Assembly: GCA_030430725.1 (NCBI GenBank)
Contig: JAUIKP010000178.1
Coordinates: 1-6,787 of the forward strand
Direction: 5' to 3'
DNA: 6,787 nucleotides
DNA from: Nitrospiria bacterium
Lineage (GTDB): Bacteria; Nitrospirota; Nitrospiria; Nitrospirales; UBA8639
Shown: positions 1-6,298 of the stretch, in pieces
How positions within the stretch are numbered: the first letter of the stretch is position 1
Layout of the letters: each line of letters begins with the position of its first letter
The notes under the pieces: model-generated
What the model saw: only the letters and a program-made list of their open reading frames with translations
What the model was told of the DNA's origin: nothing
Databases searched by the model: none
Translations under genes and position numbers: made by a program

Positions 1-1
1 G

Positions 2-1405
2 CTTTGGCAATTGGATGAAGTCATGGAGAGGGCCAGAAACATTCCTCAAAATGTAAGGGAGCGGATTCGAAACGGTCAGGAGTGGAATTGGGACGAATAT
101 CCCGATCAGGTGCTCTTGCAGGAGGACGCAGAAATAAAATGGACCCGGTACCTGTCTGCAGCCCTCAATGCGCCCGAATGGTTGGACCTCGGCATGACCG
201 CTCGTATTCGGCGCGAGGGCTTTGATTATCCGTTTAAAACAGGCCAGAAGGGCAGCACCTGGCAAGGGGCGACCAGATCTCCTTTTCGGACCAGTGCACG
301 ATGAAAGGCATTCCGTGCTGAGCTGGAATTTCAAGGCTCCACGTCCAGTGTCGATTCCGCTACTGACGTGGTGGGGACCTCGACGTTGACGGCCGGCAAC
401 GTGCAGCAGCTCTTTGTGGCGCTCATCTTGCCTGATGTGTGGCGGACCGGACTTCGCACCGATCTTCATGTCGGGCGCATCAAACTGGATATCGGGTCAG
501 ATCGTCTTGTTGCCCGCAGTCGCTTTAGCAATACCTCCCAGGCCTTCGACGGCATTCACTGGAATCTTGCCAATGAAGGCCAGTGGCAATTCCGGACTTT
601 TTTTCTGAAGTGGTATTAAACACCAATAGCACTGACCGTCTGGGCATGTTGACCAATAGCGGGGATTTGTTTTGGGGCCTTTCCTATGAAACCCACCAGC
701 TCTCCTGGTCCAGAATTCACGGGTACTATTTCGGCAGGGATGAAGATTCTGAAGGGAAGCGGGTGCCGCGCAACCATTCCACCTTTGGCCTCAGGCTCAT
801 CAGCCACCCCGAATCGGATCGTGTAATTATGATGGTGAAACAGCCGGGCAGGGACGCACGTATGATGGCAAGGATCATTTTGCATACTTCCAACACTTCT
901 CCTTGGGCTTACACCTTTAGCCTTCCCTGGGCTCCCCGCATCCTGGCCATGTACGATTACGCCAGCGGAACCGATAGTGCCAATGGAAACTATAACCAAA
1001 CGTCTGATAATCTTTTTGGCGCACGGCGCAGTGAATTAATTAACGCCCACCAGTCTGTTTGCACCATTCTACCGTTCCAACATCAGCGCCCCCGGCATTC
1101 GATTGATTTTCAAGCCACTACCCGTCTTTCAACTCGACGTGAAATTCCGGGCCTGGTATTTGGCTTAATCCAAGGATGACTGGGTCAATTCCGGTTTACG
1201 AGATCCGAGCGGCGCGGCAGGGAACGTGTTGGAACAGGATGTGGAGGTAGGCGTTCGGTGGAATCCCTCCCCCAATCTCAGCATAGATGCCGGCTATAAT
1301 CATTTCATTAAAGGCTCTTACATCAGGAATCAGACCAACGTGCCAGGGAATCCTCCGGCCAATGATACCAATTATTTTTATGTTCAAACCGAAGTCAGGT
1401 TTTGA
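2..1405 (+). pseudogene. Alginate-export (AlgE-like) outer-membrane protein, decayed, 5' end outside window
   Basis: An outer-membrane beta-barrel of the alginate export family can be pieced together across three frames. Frame 2 from base 2 reads DEYPDQ, then after the stop at 302-304 LHVGRIKLDIGSDRLVARSR and FSNTSQAFDG, the typical core (GRxxLDxGSxRLVARxRFxNT). Frame 1 (about 605-823) gives YYFGRDEDSEG; frame 3 (825-908) gives YDGKDHFAYFQHFSLG; frame 1 (910-1035) gives YDYASGT and LFGARRSE; frame 2 (1043-1405) gives LFAPFYRSNISAPG, RAWYLA-stop-SKDDW, GLRDPSGAAG and a barrel end FYVQTEVRF. Lesions: TGA at 302-304; probable offsetting indels in the G run 266-269 and T run 283-286; a shift in the T7 run 598-604; a lost base near 823-825; an extra T at 909; a TTAA tandem duplication at 1036-1043 (removing one copy restores SELTPTSLFAP); and CAA to TAA at 1166-1168. 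Family members form polysaccharide or small-molecule channels; this copy cannot. The family call is confident, the substrate unknown. Confidence 0.9.
1036..1043 (+). repeat. 4-bp tandem duplication (TTAATTAA) causing a frameshift in the AlgE-like pseudogene
   Basis: TTAA occurs twice in tandem. With one copy removed the reading runs smoothly from GARRSE into LTPTSLFAPFYR, joining the frame-1 and frame-2 halves of the barrel gene exactly. This is the clearest single mutational event in the pseudogene and looks like replication slippage. Confidence 0.7.
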
Positions 1406-1555
1406 AACTGATGTCAGTCGATGACACCGTTCGCACTCACAGAAGAATTACATGAATGGCCATGAATGTTTGACTTCATACAGGGCGATTGTATTGTGGG
1501 ACACCCAGTGACGTTTTCATGTTCAAGGCACTCTCCCGTCTATGGTTCATTTTTC

Positions 1556-1585
1556 TTTACAGTGGTTCTTCTTAAATTCTATTAT
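1556..1585 (+). promoter_or_regulatory. Sigma70-like promoter candidate upstream of the hydrolase-MlaA fusion
   Basis: TTTACA (1556-1561, 5 of 6 to TTGACA) and TATTAT (1580-1585, 5 of 6 to TATAAT) are separated by 18 bp in an AT-rich stretch. Transcription would start near 1592, leaving a leader of roughly 210 nt before the ATG at 1803. It is the best promoter-like match I found in this gap, but such matches also occur by chance. Confidence 0.4.
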
Positions 1586-1791
1586 ACGGCTCCCTTTTCC
1601 AAAACCACGGCTTTTCCCGCGATGACATGCGCCTGAATCAGTCGGGTGTGTTCGGCCTGACTGGAGGATGGAGATCAACAGGAGCGTTGCACGTTAAAGT
1701 TAAGATTTTCCAATCTATTCAGCACAATGCGGGACCGATTTTCATTATTTTTCCGGTGCTCGGGTCAATTTCTGCTCACACGCAAAATTAT

Positions 1792-1800
1792 AAAGGAGGT
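1792..1800 (+). promoter_or_regulatory. Strong Shine-Dalgarno (AAAGGAGGT), unusually close to ATG 1803
   Basis: This is nearly the full anti-Shine-Dalgarno complement, but only three bases (TGT) lie between GGAGG (1795-1799) and the ATG, where 5-9 is usual. The next in-frame starts (TTG 1818, ATG 1830) are too far away and would cut into the signal peptide, so 1803 stays the best start. The tight spacing may lower initiation. Confidence 0.7.
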
Positions 1801-1802
1801 GT

Positions 1803-4079
1803 ATGTATACACGCGTCTTGCTTCTTTTCATGCTATCGTTGCCCTCCTTCTTTTTATCTACGAGTCAGGCCCAGGAGCAAGAGACCCCCTATGATTATCC
1901 GGATGTCAGTCCGTATGCGGCGACAGTTATTGGAACGCCGCCCGAGCTAAGAGCCGTCCTTCCCGACAAAATACCGGTTGACGATCGTGAATTGTCCGTC
2001 TTTCCAGATCGTGTACTCCCCGACATTCTCTGGTATGGGGAAAATATGCGGTATTCTTTGGCGTCCCAAGAACAAGCCGCACCATTGATATTTGTCATCG
2101 CCGGAACCGGCGCGGGATATAATTCTGAAAAGATGCAGGTTCTGCAGCGAGCCTTTTTCCAAGCCGGCTTCCATGTACTCTCCCTCTCTTCGCCTACCCA
2201 TCCCGACTTTATTGTCTCAGCCTCCCGGACCGGAATCCCCGGTCATCTCCTGGAGGACTCACAAGATTTGTATCGAGTCATGCGATTGGTCTGGCTGGAC
2301 ATTCAACACGAAATTGAGGTGACAGAGTTTTATCTCACGGGATACAGTTTGGGGGCAGCCCAGGCTGCATTTGTGTCTCAACTTGACGAAGAACAAGAAG
2401 ACTTCCATTTCACAAAAGTTCTGCTGATCAACCCGCCCGTGAGCTTATACACCTCGACCTCCATCCTTGATGACATGTTGGCTAACAATATTCCCGGAGG
2501 CACGGATAAATTTCCGGACTTTTTCGACAGGGTGTTTCATGCCTTTTCGGAAGAATACCGGCATGGGGAATTCGTGAATTTTAGCGGTGACTTTTTATAT
2601 TCAGCCTATAAAAACCGGCAACCTTCCGAGGGAATCCTGGCTGCTCTCATTGGCACCTCGTTTCGCATCGCATCCTCGAATATGATTTTCACTGCTGACG
2701 TCCTGACCAATTCGGGATATATCAAACCGAAAAATCTGGTCCTGTCCGCGACCGACTCTGTGACCGACTATTTTAAAGTGTCCAATCGTGTGACATTTTT
2801 GGATTATTTTCGTGAAATGTTTTACCCGTTTTTTCAAGCCAGATATCCGGGGTTAACGGAACAGGGGCTCATCGCAAACCTCAGTCTAGCCACTCTGGAA
2901 GAGTACCTCAGTCACACCCCGAAAGTCGGACTTTTGCATAATGCGGATGATATTATCCTCGGTGACGGCGAGCTGGATTATCTCAAGAAGGTGTTTGGAC
3001 CCCGGGCCAAAATTTATCCCCGCGGTGGACATTGCGGCAACCTGGACCATCGGGCCACCCTCGGTTATATCGTGGATTTCTTTCGAAACCCGCTTCCCGC
3101 CAACATGGCCCAACACCCGGGACCGATGTTCCCGGCACCCACACCGATGGCTCGTAGCTATCCGACTCATCAGACAACGGGCCCGGAAGAATTTCCTGCG
3201 TCTCCTTTTCTCCAGAGAATATCGTACCGACCCTCACTTGATTTCCAATTTCAACTTGATCGGCAAATCCAGGACTTAGAGCGCAAACTTCAAGAATCTC
3301 ATGCGTATCTCCAGGCGGCACAAGTCCGTGAGACAGCCTCAGAAATCATTTCTGATCCCGTGCATCCGGAAGATGCCCCCACCGCTCCGGACGCTGAAGG
3401 TGGAAAGATTGAACCGGCAAAACGGCCGGTAAAAGACGTCGTGCACTCAGACGTCAGATATCTCGTGGATGTCTATGATCCCATCGAAGGGTTTAACCGT
3501 GGGGTGTATAAATTTAATGCACAATTTGATGAATACGTGTTTCTGCCTGTGGTGGAAGGGTATGAGGCCGTCATGCCGGATTTTTTCGAGGAACGTGTCT
3601 CCGATTTCTTCTCGAACCTCGCCGACATCCGTAATCTGTTCAACGCCATGCTTCAACTGAATGGAGAAGCAACGCTGAATACATTGGGACGCTTCCTCAT
3701 CAATTGCACATTCGGGTTAGGAGGGTTTTTTGATCATGCCACCCCGTTAGGTATCCCCCAACAGACAGAGGATTTCGGGCAAACACTCGGACATTACGGA
3801 CTGAACCCCGGCGCCTATCTCGTGCTTCCCATTTTGGGACCGTCATCAACGAGGGACACTGCGGGGCTATTGACCGATTACACTGCCAGTTTTTTCTATT
3901 TGTACACTCCGTTGCATTTCAACAATCACTTCGAGCGAAGCTCCCCCTTTACCCTGACCTGGTCGGTGAATACGAGGCAACAGTTAAATTTTCGCTATTA
4001 CCAAACCGGCTCTCCGTTCGAATATGACCTGGTTCGATTTCTTTACACCAAAAAACGGGAGCTGGATATTGCCAAGTAG
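1803..4079 (+). CDS. Exported alpha/beta-hydrolase fused to an MlaA (VacJ) phospholipid-transport domain
   Basis: The 758-residue protein has two domains. Residues 1-23 form a signal peptide ending in SQA before QE, with no lipobox cysteine. Residues about 75-430 form an alpha/beta hydrolase: strand LIFVIAGTGAG (95-105, oxyanion region), nucleophile elbow GYSLG with Ser182, acid at Asp382/383 (HNADDIIL) and His410 (GGHCGN). A Pro-rich linker and a short charged helix (about 478-515) follow. Residues about 556-758 are MlaA: DPIEGFNR (559-566), SDFFSNLADIRNLFN (600-614), DFGQTLG (657-663), LVLPILGPSSTRD (673-685) and the tail PFEYDLVRFLYTKKR. Known: MlaA is normally an outer-membrane lipoprotein of roughly 200-300 residues that removes mislocalised phospholipid from the outer leaflet and hands it to MlaC. 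Inferred: the hydrolase acts on lipids or acyl esters at the same membrane. It heads a likely three-gene operon. Both domain calls are confident; the hydrolase substrate is unknown. Confidence 0.92.
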   Translation: MYTRVLLLFMLSLPSFFLSTSQAQEQETPYDYPDVSPYAATVIGTPPELRAVLPDKIPVDDRELSVFPDRVLPDILWYGENMRYSLASQEQAAPLIFVIAGTGAGYNSEKMQVLQRAFFQAGFHVLSLSSPTHPDFIVSASRTGIPGHLLEDSQDLYRVMRLVWLDIQHEIEVTEFYLTGYSLGAAQAAFVSQLDEEQEDFHFTKVLLINPPVSLYTSTSILDDMLANNIPGGTDKFPDFFDRVFHAFSEEYRHGEFVNFSGDFLYSAYKNRQPSEGILAALIGTSFRIASSNMIFTADVLTNSGYIKPKNLVLSATDSVTDYFKVSNRVTFLDYFREMFYPFFQARYPGLTEQGLIANLSLATLEEYLSHTPKVGLLHNADDIILGDGELDYLKKVFGPRAKIYPRGGHCGNLDHRATLGYIVDFFRNPLPANMAQHPGPMFPAPTPMARSYPTHQTTGPEEFPASPFLQRISYRPSLDFQFQLDRQIQDLERKLQESHAYLQAAQVRETASEIISDPVHPEDAPTAPDAEGGKIEPAKRPVKDVVHSDVRYLVDVYDPIEGFNRGVYKFNAQFDEYVFLPVVEGYEAVMPDFFEERVSDFFSNLADIRNLFNAMLQLNGEATLNTLGRFLINCTFGLGGFFDHATPLGIPQQTEDFGQTLGHYGLNPGAYLVLPILGPSSTRDTAGLLTDYTASFFYLYTPLHFNNHFERSSPFTLTWSVNTRQQLNFRYYQTGSPFEYDLVRFLYTKKRELDIAK

Positions 4080-4130
4080 CCGGGCATACGGACCTTTGCA
4101 GGTTCATCACGTTCTTTGTAAGATGACACC

Positions 4131-4760
4131 ATGATGAGACAATTGCTGCAGAGGAACACCTTTACGAATCTTGGTCGAGCATGCCTGCTGCTGTTTCTTT
4201 TGGGGTATGGAGGGGTCAGTGACAGAGCCTATGGAGATACGGCGAACGACGGCCTCGTCGATCTCACCGGAGGGGTCATTCCATTGCTCACGTATGATTC
4301 GGGAGGAAGTTTTTCAGGCGGAGGCGAATTGTTTTCGGGAGGAAGGCTTTCCTCTCGTGGCGATGTCCGGTATCTGGTCAGATTAAAAAATCAGACCGGC
4401 GATCCCATCGAGGCCGACTCTCTGATTCTCGTCGTGGACAAAATTCAAGAAATGGCACGGCTCCGTGATGTGACCACCAGCCTCGATATTCAAGGAACGG
4501 ATGGGAATACTGCAGATGGAAAACCGTACTTTCGGGTTCCGGTTGATGGCCAGGCAGAACTCCCCCCATACGGTGAAAGTGAAGCGTTCCCTATCGAAAT
4601 CAAGAATCCTGACCTTCTTCGCTTATATCCTCCGGTTTTACGGGTCCGGGGAATCCGAAAGACCGCCTCTCATGCGTATCAAGGTGCGCTGCAGAACCTG
4701 ATTCAGGAAGGTATCGTGACCCCCGAAGAAGTCAATCAGTCGCTAGACCAATCGCAATAG
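4131..4760 (+). CDS. Secreted Ig-like domain protein, function unknown
   Basis: A 209-residue exported protein I cannot name. Residues 1-35 look like a signal peptide (basic start, core ACLLLFLLGYGGV, likely cut after AYG); Cys18 sits at the start of the core, so it is not a lipobox. A Gly/Ser-rich stretch (57-72) precedes one beta-rich domain (about 78-174) with the pattern VRLKNQTGDPI, LILVVD, DGKPYFRVP, ELPPYGESEAFPIEIKNP and VLRVRG. This resembles the Ig-like repeat common in bacterial surface proteins (NxTGxxIxGPLxLVL, PGxSxxVxLxFxNP, RVxxG), here present once. The helical tail holds a TPEEV motif. It starts 51 bp after the fusion gene and is probably cotranscribed with it. ATG 4131 or the adjacent ATG 4134 could be used; no strong Shine-Dalgarno is visible. 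A role as an adhesion or scaffolding partner in the envelope is only inference. Confidence 0.85.
   Translation: MMRQLLQRNTFTNLGRACLLLFLLGYGGVSDRAYGDTANDGLVDLTGGVIPLLTYDSGGSFSGGGELFSGGRLSSRGDVRYLVRLKNQTGDPIEADSLILVVDKIQEMARLRDVTTSLDIQGTDGNTADGKPYFRVPVDGQAELPPYGESEAFPIEIKNPDLLRLYPPVLRVRGIRKTASHAYQGALQNLIQEGIVTPEEVNQSLDQSQ
4298..4345 (+). repeat. 12-bp in-frame direct repeat in the Gly-rich segment
   Basis: TTCGGGAGGAAG occurs at 4298-4309 and again at 4334-4345, exactly 36 bp (12 codons) apart, so both copies are read in the same frame and encode SGGS and SGGR within a GGSFSGGG-ELFSGGRL stretch. It is probably a small internal duplication that produced a flexible linker between signal peptide and Ig-like domain. 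Confidence 0.6.
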
Positions 4761-4812
4761 ACGCAACGGGTTAGATCAGTGCCCGTTGAAAATCCGCAGG
4801 ACTCATGAAGGG

Positions 4813-5850
4813 ATGAGAATAGTGGACAAAAACATTCAGACCTTGGGAATCAGCCTATTCGGTGTGGCGCTCTTTCTCATCATTGGGATGGGGACGGTGC
4901 GGGCCTCAAACCAAGGCATCATGAATGAACCCGACCCCGTAAGCGGACATTCCATTTCTCTGGACGAAATCACGCCTGCGGATGTCCTGGCCCGGGTTCA
5001 ACTGCTTCGTGATACCCTGGAATTGATTCGGTTTGAAATGGGAAAACCCTTGGCAACCCCATCCGAAGCCATCGTCACCAATGTTCACTCCCATGAAGCC
5101 TATTTCCAGGCTCTGACTCTCTTTCATAAAGCCGACCGGCTGGCGCTGGAACTCACCGGGAGCACAGGACTTTCCCCGGCCCCCATGTCCCTTTCCACTC
5201 TTGAACCTTTGCATATCTGGAAATTGGTAAACGCAAGCTACCTTCGTATTCTGTCCATTAAGGAGGAATTAGGCCTGAAAGAAATTGTTTCGGAGCGCCC
5301 CGAGGATTCCTCGACAAGTCTCACAGCAATCGGACGGGCCATCGTGCAGGCCAACCGACAAATTAACCTGCTGCAGGAGCGGCACTTCTCACCCAGTGAT
5401 GTGTCGCAACAGGTACTTTTGGCCAATCAGTACGCGAAAAAATTGCTGGCCGGATTTCCCCAATCCACCATCGCTGACGAAGCTCCCCCCCTAGAGAGGG
5501 GGAAGAGGCCGGCGGAGGTGTTCCTCCGGCTGGTTGAGTGCTATGCCACTCTGGAGAAGATCGCACACCAGTCCGGCATTGCTGTACTCCATCTTGATCT
5601 CCCTGCCGCGCAAAAGATCGGAGCATCCCGGCAATTGGTACCAAGCGACGTTTACGATATGGCCACCCTTCTGGTCTCGGATCTCGCCTATCTTCATGCG
5701 CAAATGAAAAGCCACGACGCTCCAAAACCCATTCCCTATCCGGGACGCACGTTTCCTTCCCATGTCTTCCAACAGGCGACCGTGCTGCTTCATCAACTAG
5801 AGGCACTGGAACAGATGGTGGGAACCGATCCAACGTGGATCTCCCGCTAG
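4813..5850 (+). CDS. Secreted all-helical repeat protein, function unknown
   Basis: Not recognised as a known family. From ATG 4813 it is 345 residues; GTG 4822 (AAGGG nine bases upstream) and TTG 4786 (no Shine-Dalgarno) are alternatives. Residues 1-32 form a signal peptide (LGISLFGVALFLIIGMGTVRA). The rest is predicted helical with a repeating unit that begins with x-P-[AS]-[DEH]-V-[aromatic or polar] and continues as a helix of about 20 residues: TPADV (54), HSHEAYF (92), EPLHIW (131), SLTAIG (169), SPSDV (193), RPAEVF (232), VPSDVY (276) and FPSHVF (314). Spacing is mostly 38-39 residues, as in alpha-solenoid or helical-bundle repeats. No catalytic motif, lipobox, heme CXXCH or transmembrane helix beyond the signal is seen. 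It follows the Ig-like gene by 52 bp and is probably its operon partner. A periplasmic binding or scaffold role is inference. Confidence 0.85.
   Translation: MRIVDKNIQTLGISLFGVALFLIIGMGTVRASNQGIMNEPDPVSGHSISLDEITPADVLARVQLLRDTLELIRFEMGKPLATPSEAIVTNVHSHEAYFQALTLFHKADRLALELTGSTGLSPAPMSLSTLEPLHIWKLVNASYLRILSIKEELGLKEIVSERPEDSSTSLTAIGRAIVQANRQINLLQERHFSPSDVSQQVLLANQYAKKLLAGFPQSTIADEAPPLERGKRPAEVFLRLVECYATLEKIAHQSGIAVLHLDLPAAQKIGASRQLVPSDVYDMATLLVSDLAYLHAQMKSHDAPKPIPYPGRTFPSHVFQQATVLLHQLEALEQMVGTDPTWISR
4972..5835 (+). repeat. Degenerate ~39-residue helical repeat array within the CDS at 4813-5850
   Basis: Unit starts by codon position: 4972 (TPADV), 5086 (HSHEAY), 5203 (EPLHIW), about 5317 (SLTAIG), 5389 (SPSDV), 5506 (RPAEVF), 5638 (VPSDVY) and 5752 (FPSHVF). 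Intervals are 114, 117, about 114, 72, 117, 132 and 114 bp. The units share a helix-capping Pro, an acidic or His residue, then Val/Ile and a Leu-rich amphipathic stretch, for example TPADVLARVQLLRDTLELI beside VPSDVYDMATLLVSDLAYL. Similarity is at protein level only, so the duplication is old. Confidence 0.6.
5485..5528 (+). repeat. Two adjacent GC-rich hairpins inside the helical-repeat gene
   Basis: CCCCC (5487-5491) can pair with GGGGG (5498-5502) around a 6-base loop, and CGGAGG (5513-5518) with CCTCCG (5523-5528) around TGTT. Both lie in the linker and start of one repeat unit (APPLERGKRPAEVF). They could slow translation or transcription locally, or simply reflect composition. Confidence 0.35.
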
Positions 5851-5851
5851 A

Positions 5852-5885
5852 GAATAGACCTGTTTTGAAAACCTTCTGTCTATTC
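5852..5885 (+). terminator. Hairpin just after the operon's last stop codon, possible weak terminator
   Basis: GAATAGAC (5852-5859) and GTCTATTC (5878-5885) are perfect 8-bp inverted copies around an 18-base loop, directly after the TAG at 5848-5850. The sequence that follows is C-rich (CCCCTTAATC) without a proper T run, so it is at best a weak or rho-assisted terminator, or an mRNA 3'-end stabiliser. Confidence 0.35.
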
Positions 5886-5929
5886 CCCCTTAATCGATAT
5901 TCCTTCTCTTGACGCAGAATGGTCGTCGG

Positions 5930-6094
5930 GTCTGTTCCTACACACCTGGCATCACTCACTCATCCATCGACGGTGACCGGCACACGCCCCTGCAGACCGT
6001 TTGCCACTACCAAAACGAAATCCCTTTCGAGTATGATCTGATCCGGGCCCTCTCTACGACGCAACTTGAGAAATTGAACAGTCATCTCTCCTGA
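5930..6094 (+). pseudogene. Remnant of the C-terminal tail of an MlaA-domain protein
   Basis: The frame ending at TGA 6092-6094 contains YQNEIPFEYDLIRALST (6008-6058), which matches the tail of the upstream fusion, YQTGSPFEYDLVRFLYT (3999-4049), at 11 of 17 residues by hand count. Only the last part of an MlaA domain is present; the conserved DPxEGFNR and DFGQTLG segments are absent anywhere nearby. Bases about 5936-5960 in another frame (LFLHTWHHSLIH) faintly resemble the fusion's FFYLYTPLHFNNHF, which would imply a frameshift and a deletion of about 30 bp, but this is weak. The frame has only a TTG start at 5909 with no Shine-Dalgarno, so it is unlikely to be expressed. It is best read as the fossil end of a second, deleted MlaA-type gene. 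The left boundary is approximate. Confidence 0.65.
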
Positions 6095-6255
6095 CCTGAC
6101 GGTTCGTTAAAACCGGATCGAGGAAGTATTCTTGACGTGCATTCTCTTGGTCAAAGGAACCATTCTTTTTCGAGAGACTCGCCGCAACAGGCCTCTTCGT
6201 TCACATCGCAAAAGGATTCATCATATCCGATTCGTTGCATAAAGAAAGACGAATA

Positions 6256-6282
6256 TTGACCAAATTCCTTTCCTCATATTTT
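6256..6282 (+). promoter_or_regulatory. Weak promoter candidate before the channel gene
   Basis: TTGACC (6256-6261) matches the -35 box at 5 of 6, followed after 15 bp by TATTTT (6277-6282) in a T-rich stretch. The spacer is shorter than the usual 16-18 bp. The position, about 30 bases before the proposed TTG start, would give a very short leader. Confidence 0.25.
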
Positions 6283-6298
6283 TTACTTATTGGATTAC

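Larger units (their letters stand above)
1406..1802. other. Intergenic region between the pseudogene and the hydrolase-MlaA fusion
   Basis: About 400 bases without a supported gene. The open frame at 1627-1950 has no family resemblance, overlaps the real start at 1803 and has no good start signal. I see no tRNA, no strong rho-independent terminator after the pseudogene and no further barrel sequence. What it does hold is a promoter candidate (1556-1585) and the Shine-Dalgarno of the next gene (1792-1800). If that promoter is used, the mRNA leader would be about 210 nt, long enough for a regulatory structure, though I cannot identify one. Confidence 0.6.

Noticed and set aside
598..604. T7 run as a programmed frameshift site producing the barrel protein
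   Set aside because: The gene also has two in-frame stops and several other shifts, so one programmed shift could not restore it. Decay explains everything.
616..999. Minus-strand open frame of 127 codons
   Set aside because: It lies opposite the clear barrel sequence and its translation shows no recognisable family pattern.
583..1179. A 198-codon open frame that could be annotated as an intact protein
   Set aside because: It is only the frame-1 part of the AlgE-like pseudogene. Its middle (825-908) and end (after about 1036) are off-frame relative to the barrel family, whose motifs continue in frames 3 and 2.
2..1405. Lesions in the barrel gene as sequencing errors
   Set aside because: Some lie in homopolymers, but a CAA-to-TAA change and a 4-bp duplication are not typical read errors, and the neighbouring genes stay open over long distances, including through a C7 run. 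Reads would settle it.
1627..1950. Open frame of 107 codons in the gap before the fusion gene
   Set aside because: It overlaps the signal peptide of the real gene in another frame, lacks a Shine-Dalgarno and has no recognisable domain.
5485..5528. Hairpin pair as an inserted palindromic mobile element in the gene
   Set aside because: The spacing between the two repeat units flanking the first hairpin is the normal 39 residues, so nothing appears to have been inserted.
5363..5959. Minus-strand open frame of 198 codons
   Set aside because: It is rich in Arg, Gly and Pro, as expected of an antisense shadow, and lies opposite the helical-repeat gene, whose repeats support the + strand.
5909..6094. 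Functional small gene of 61 codons
   Set aside because: It has a TTG start without a Shine-Dalgarno, no signal peptide, and its only recognisable part is the tip of an MlaA tail, so it is better read as a remnant.
6100..6115. Inverted repeat CGGTT/AACCG as a terminator
   Set aside because: It has a stem of only 5 bp and no T run after it; it is likely chance.
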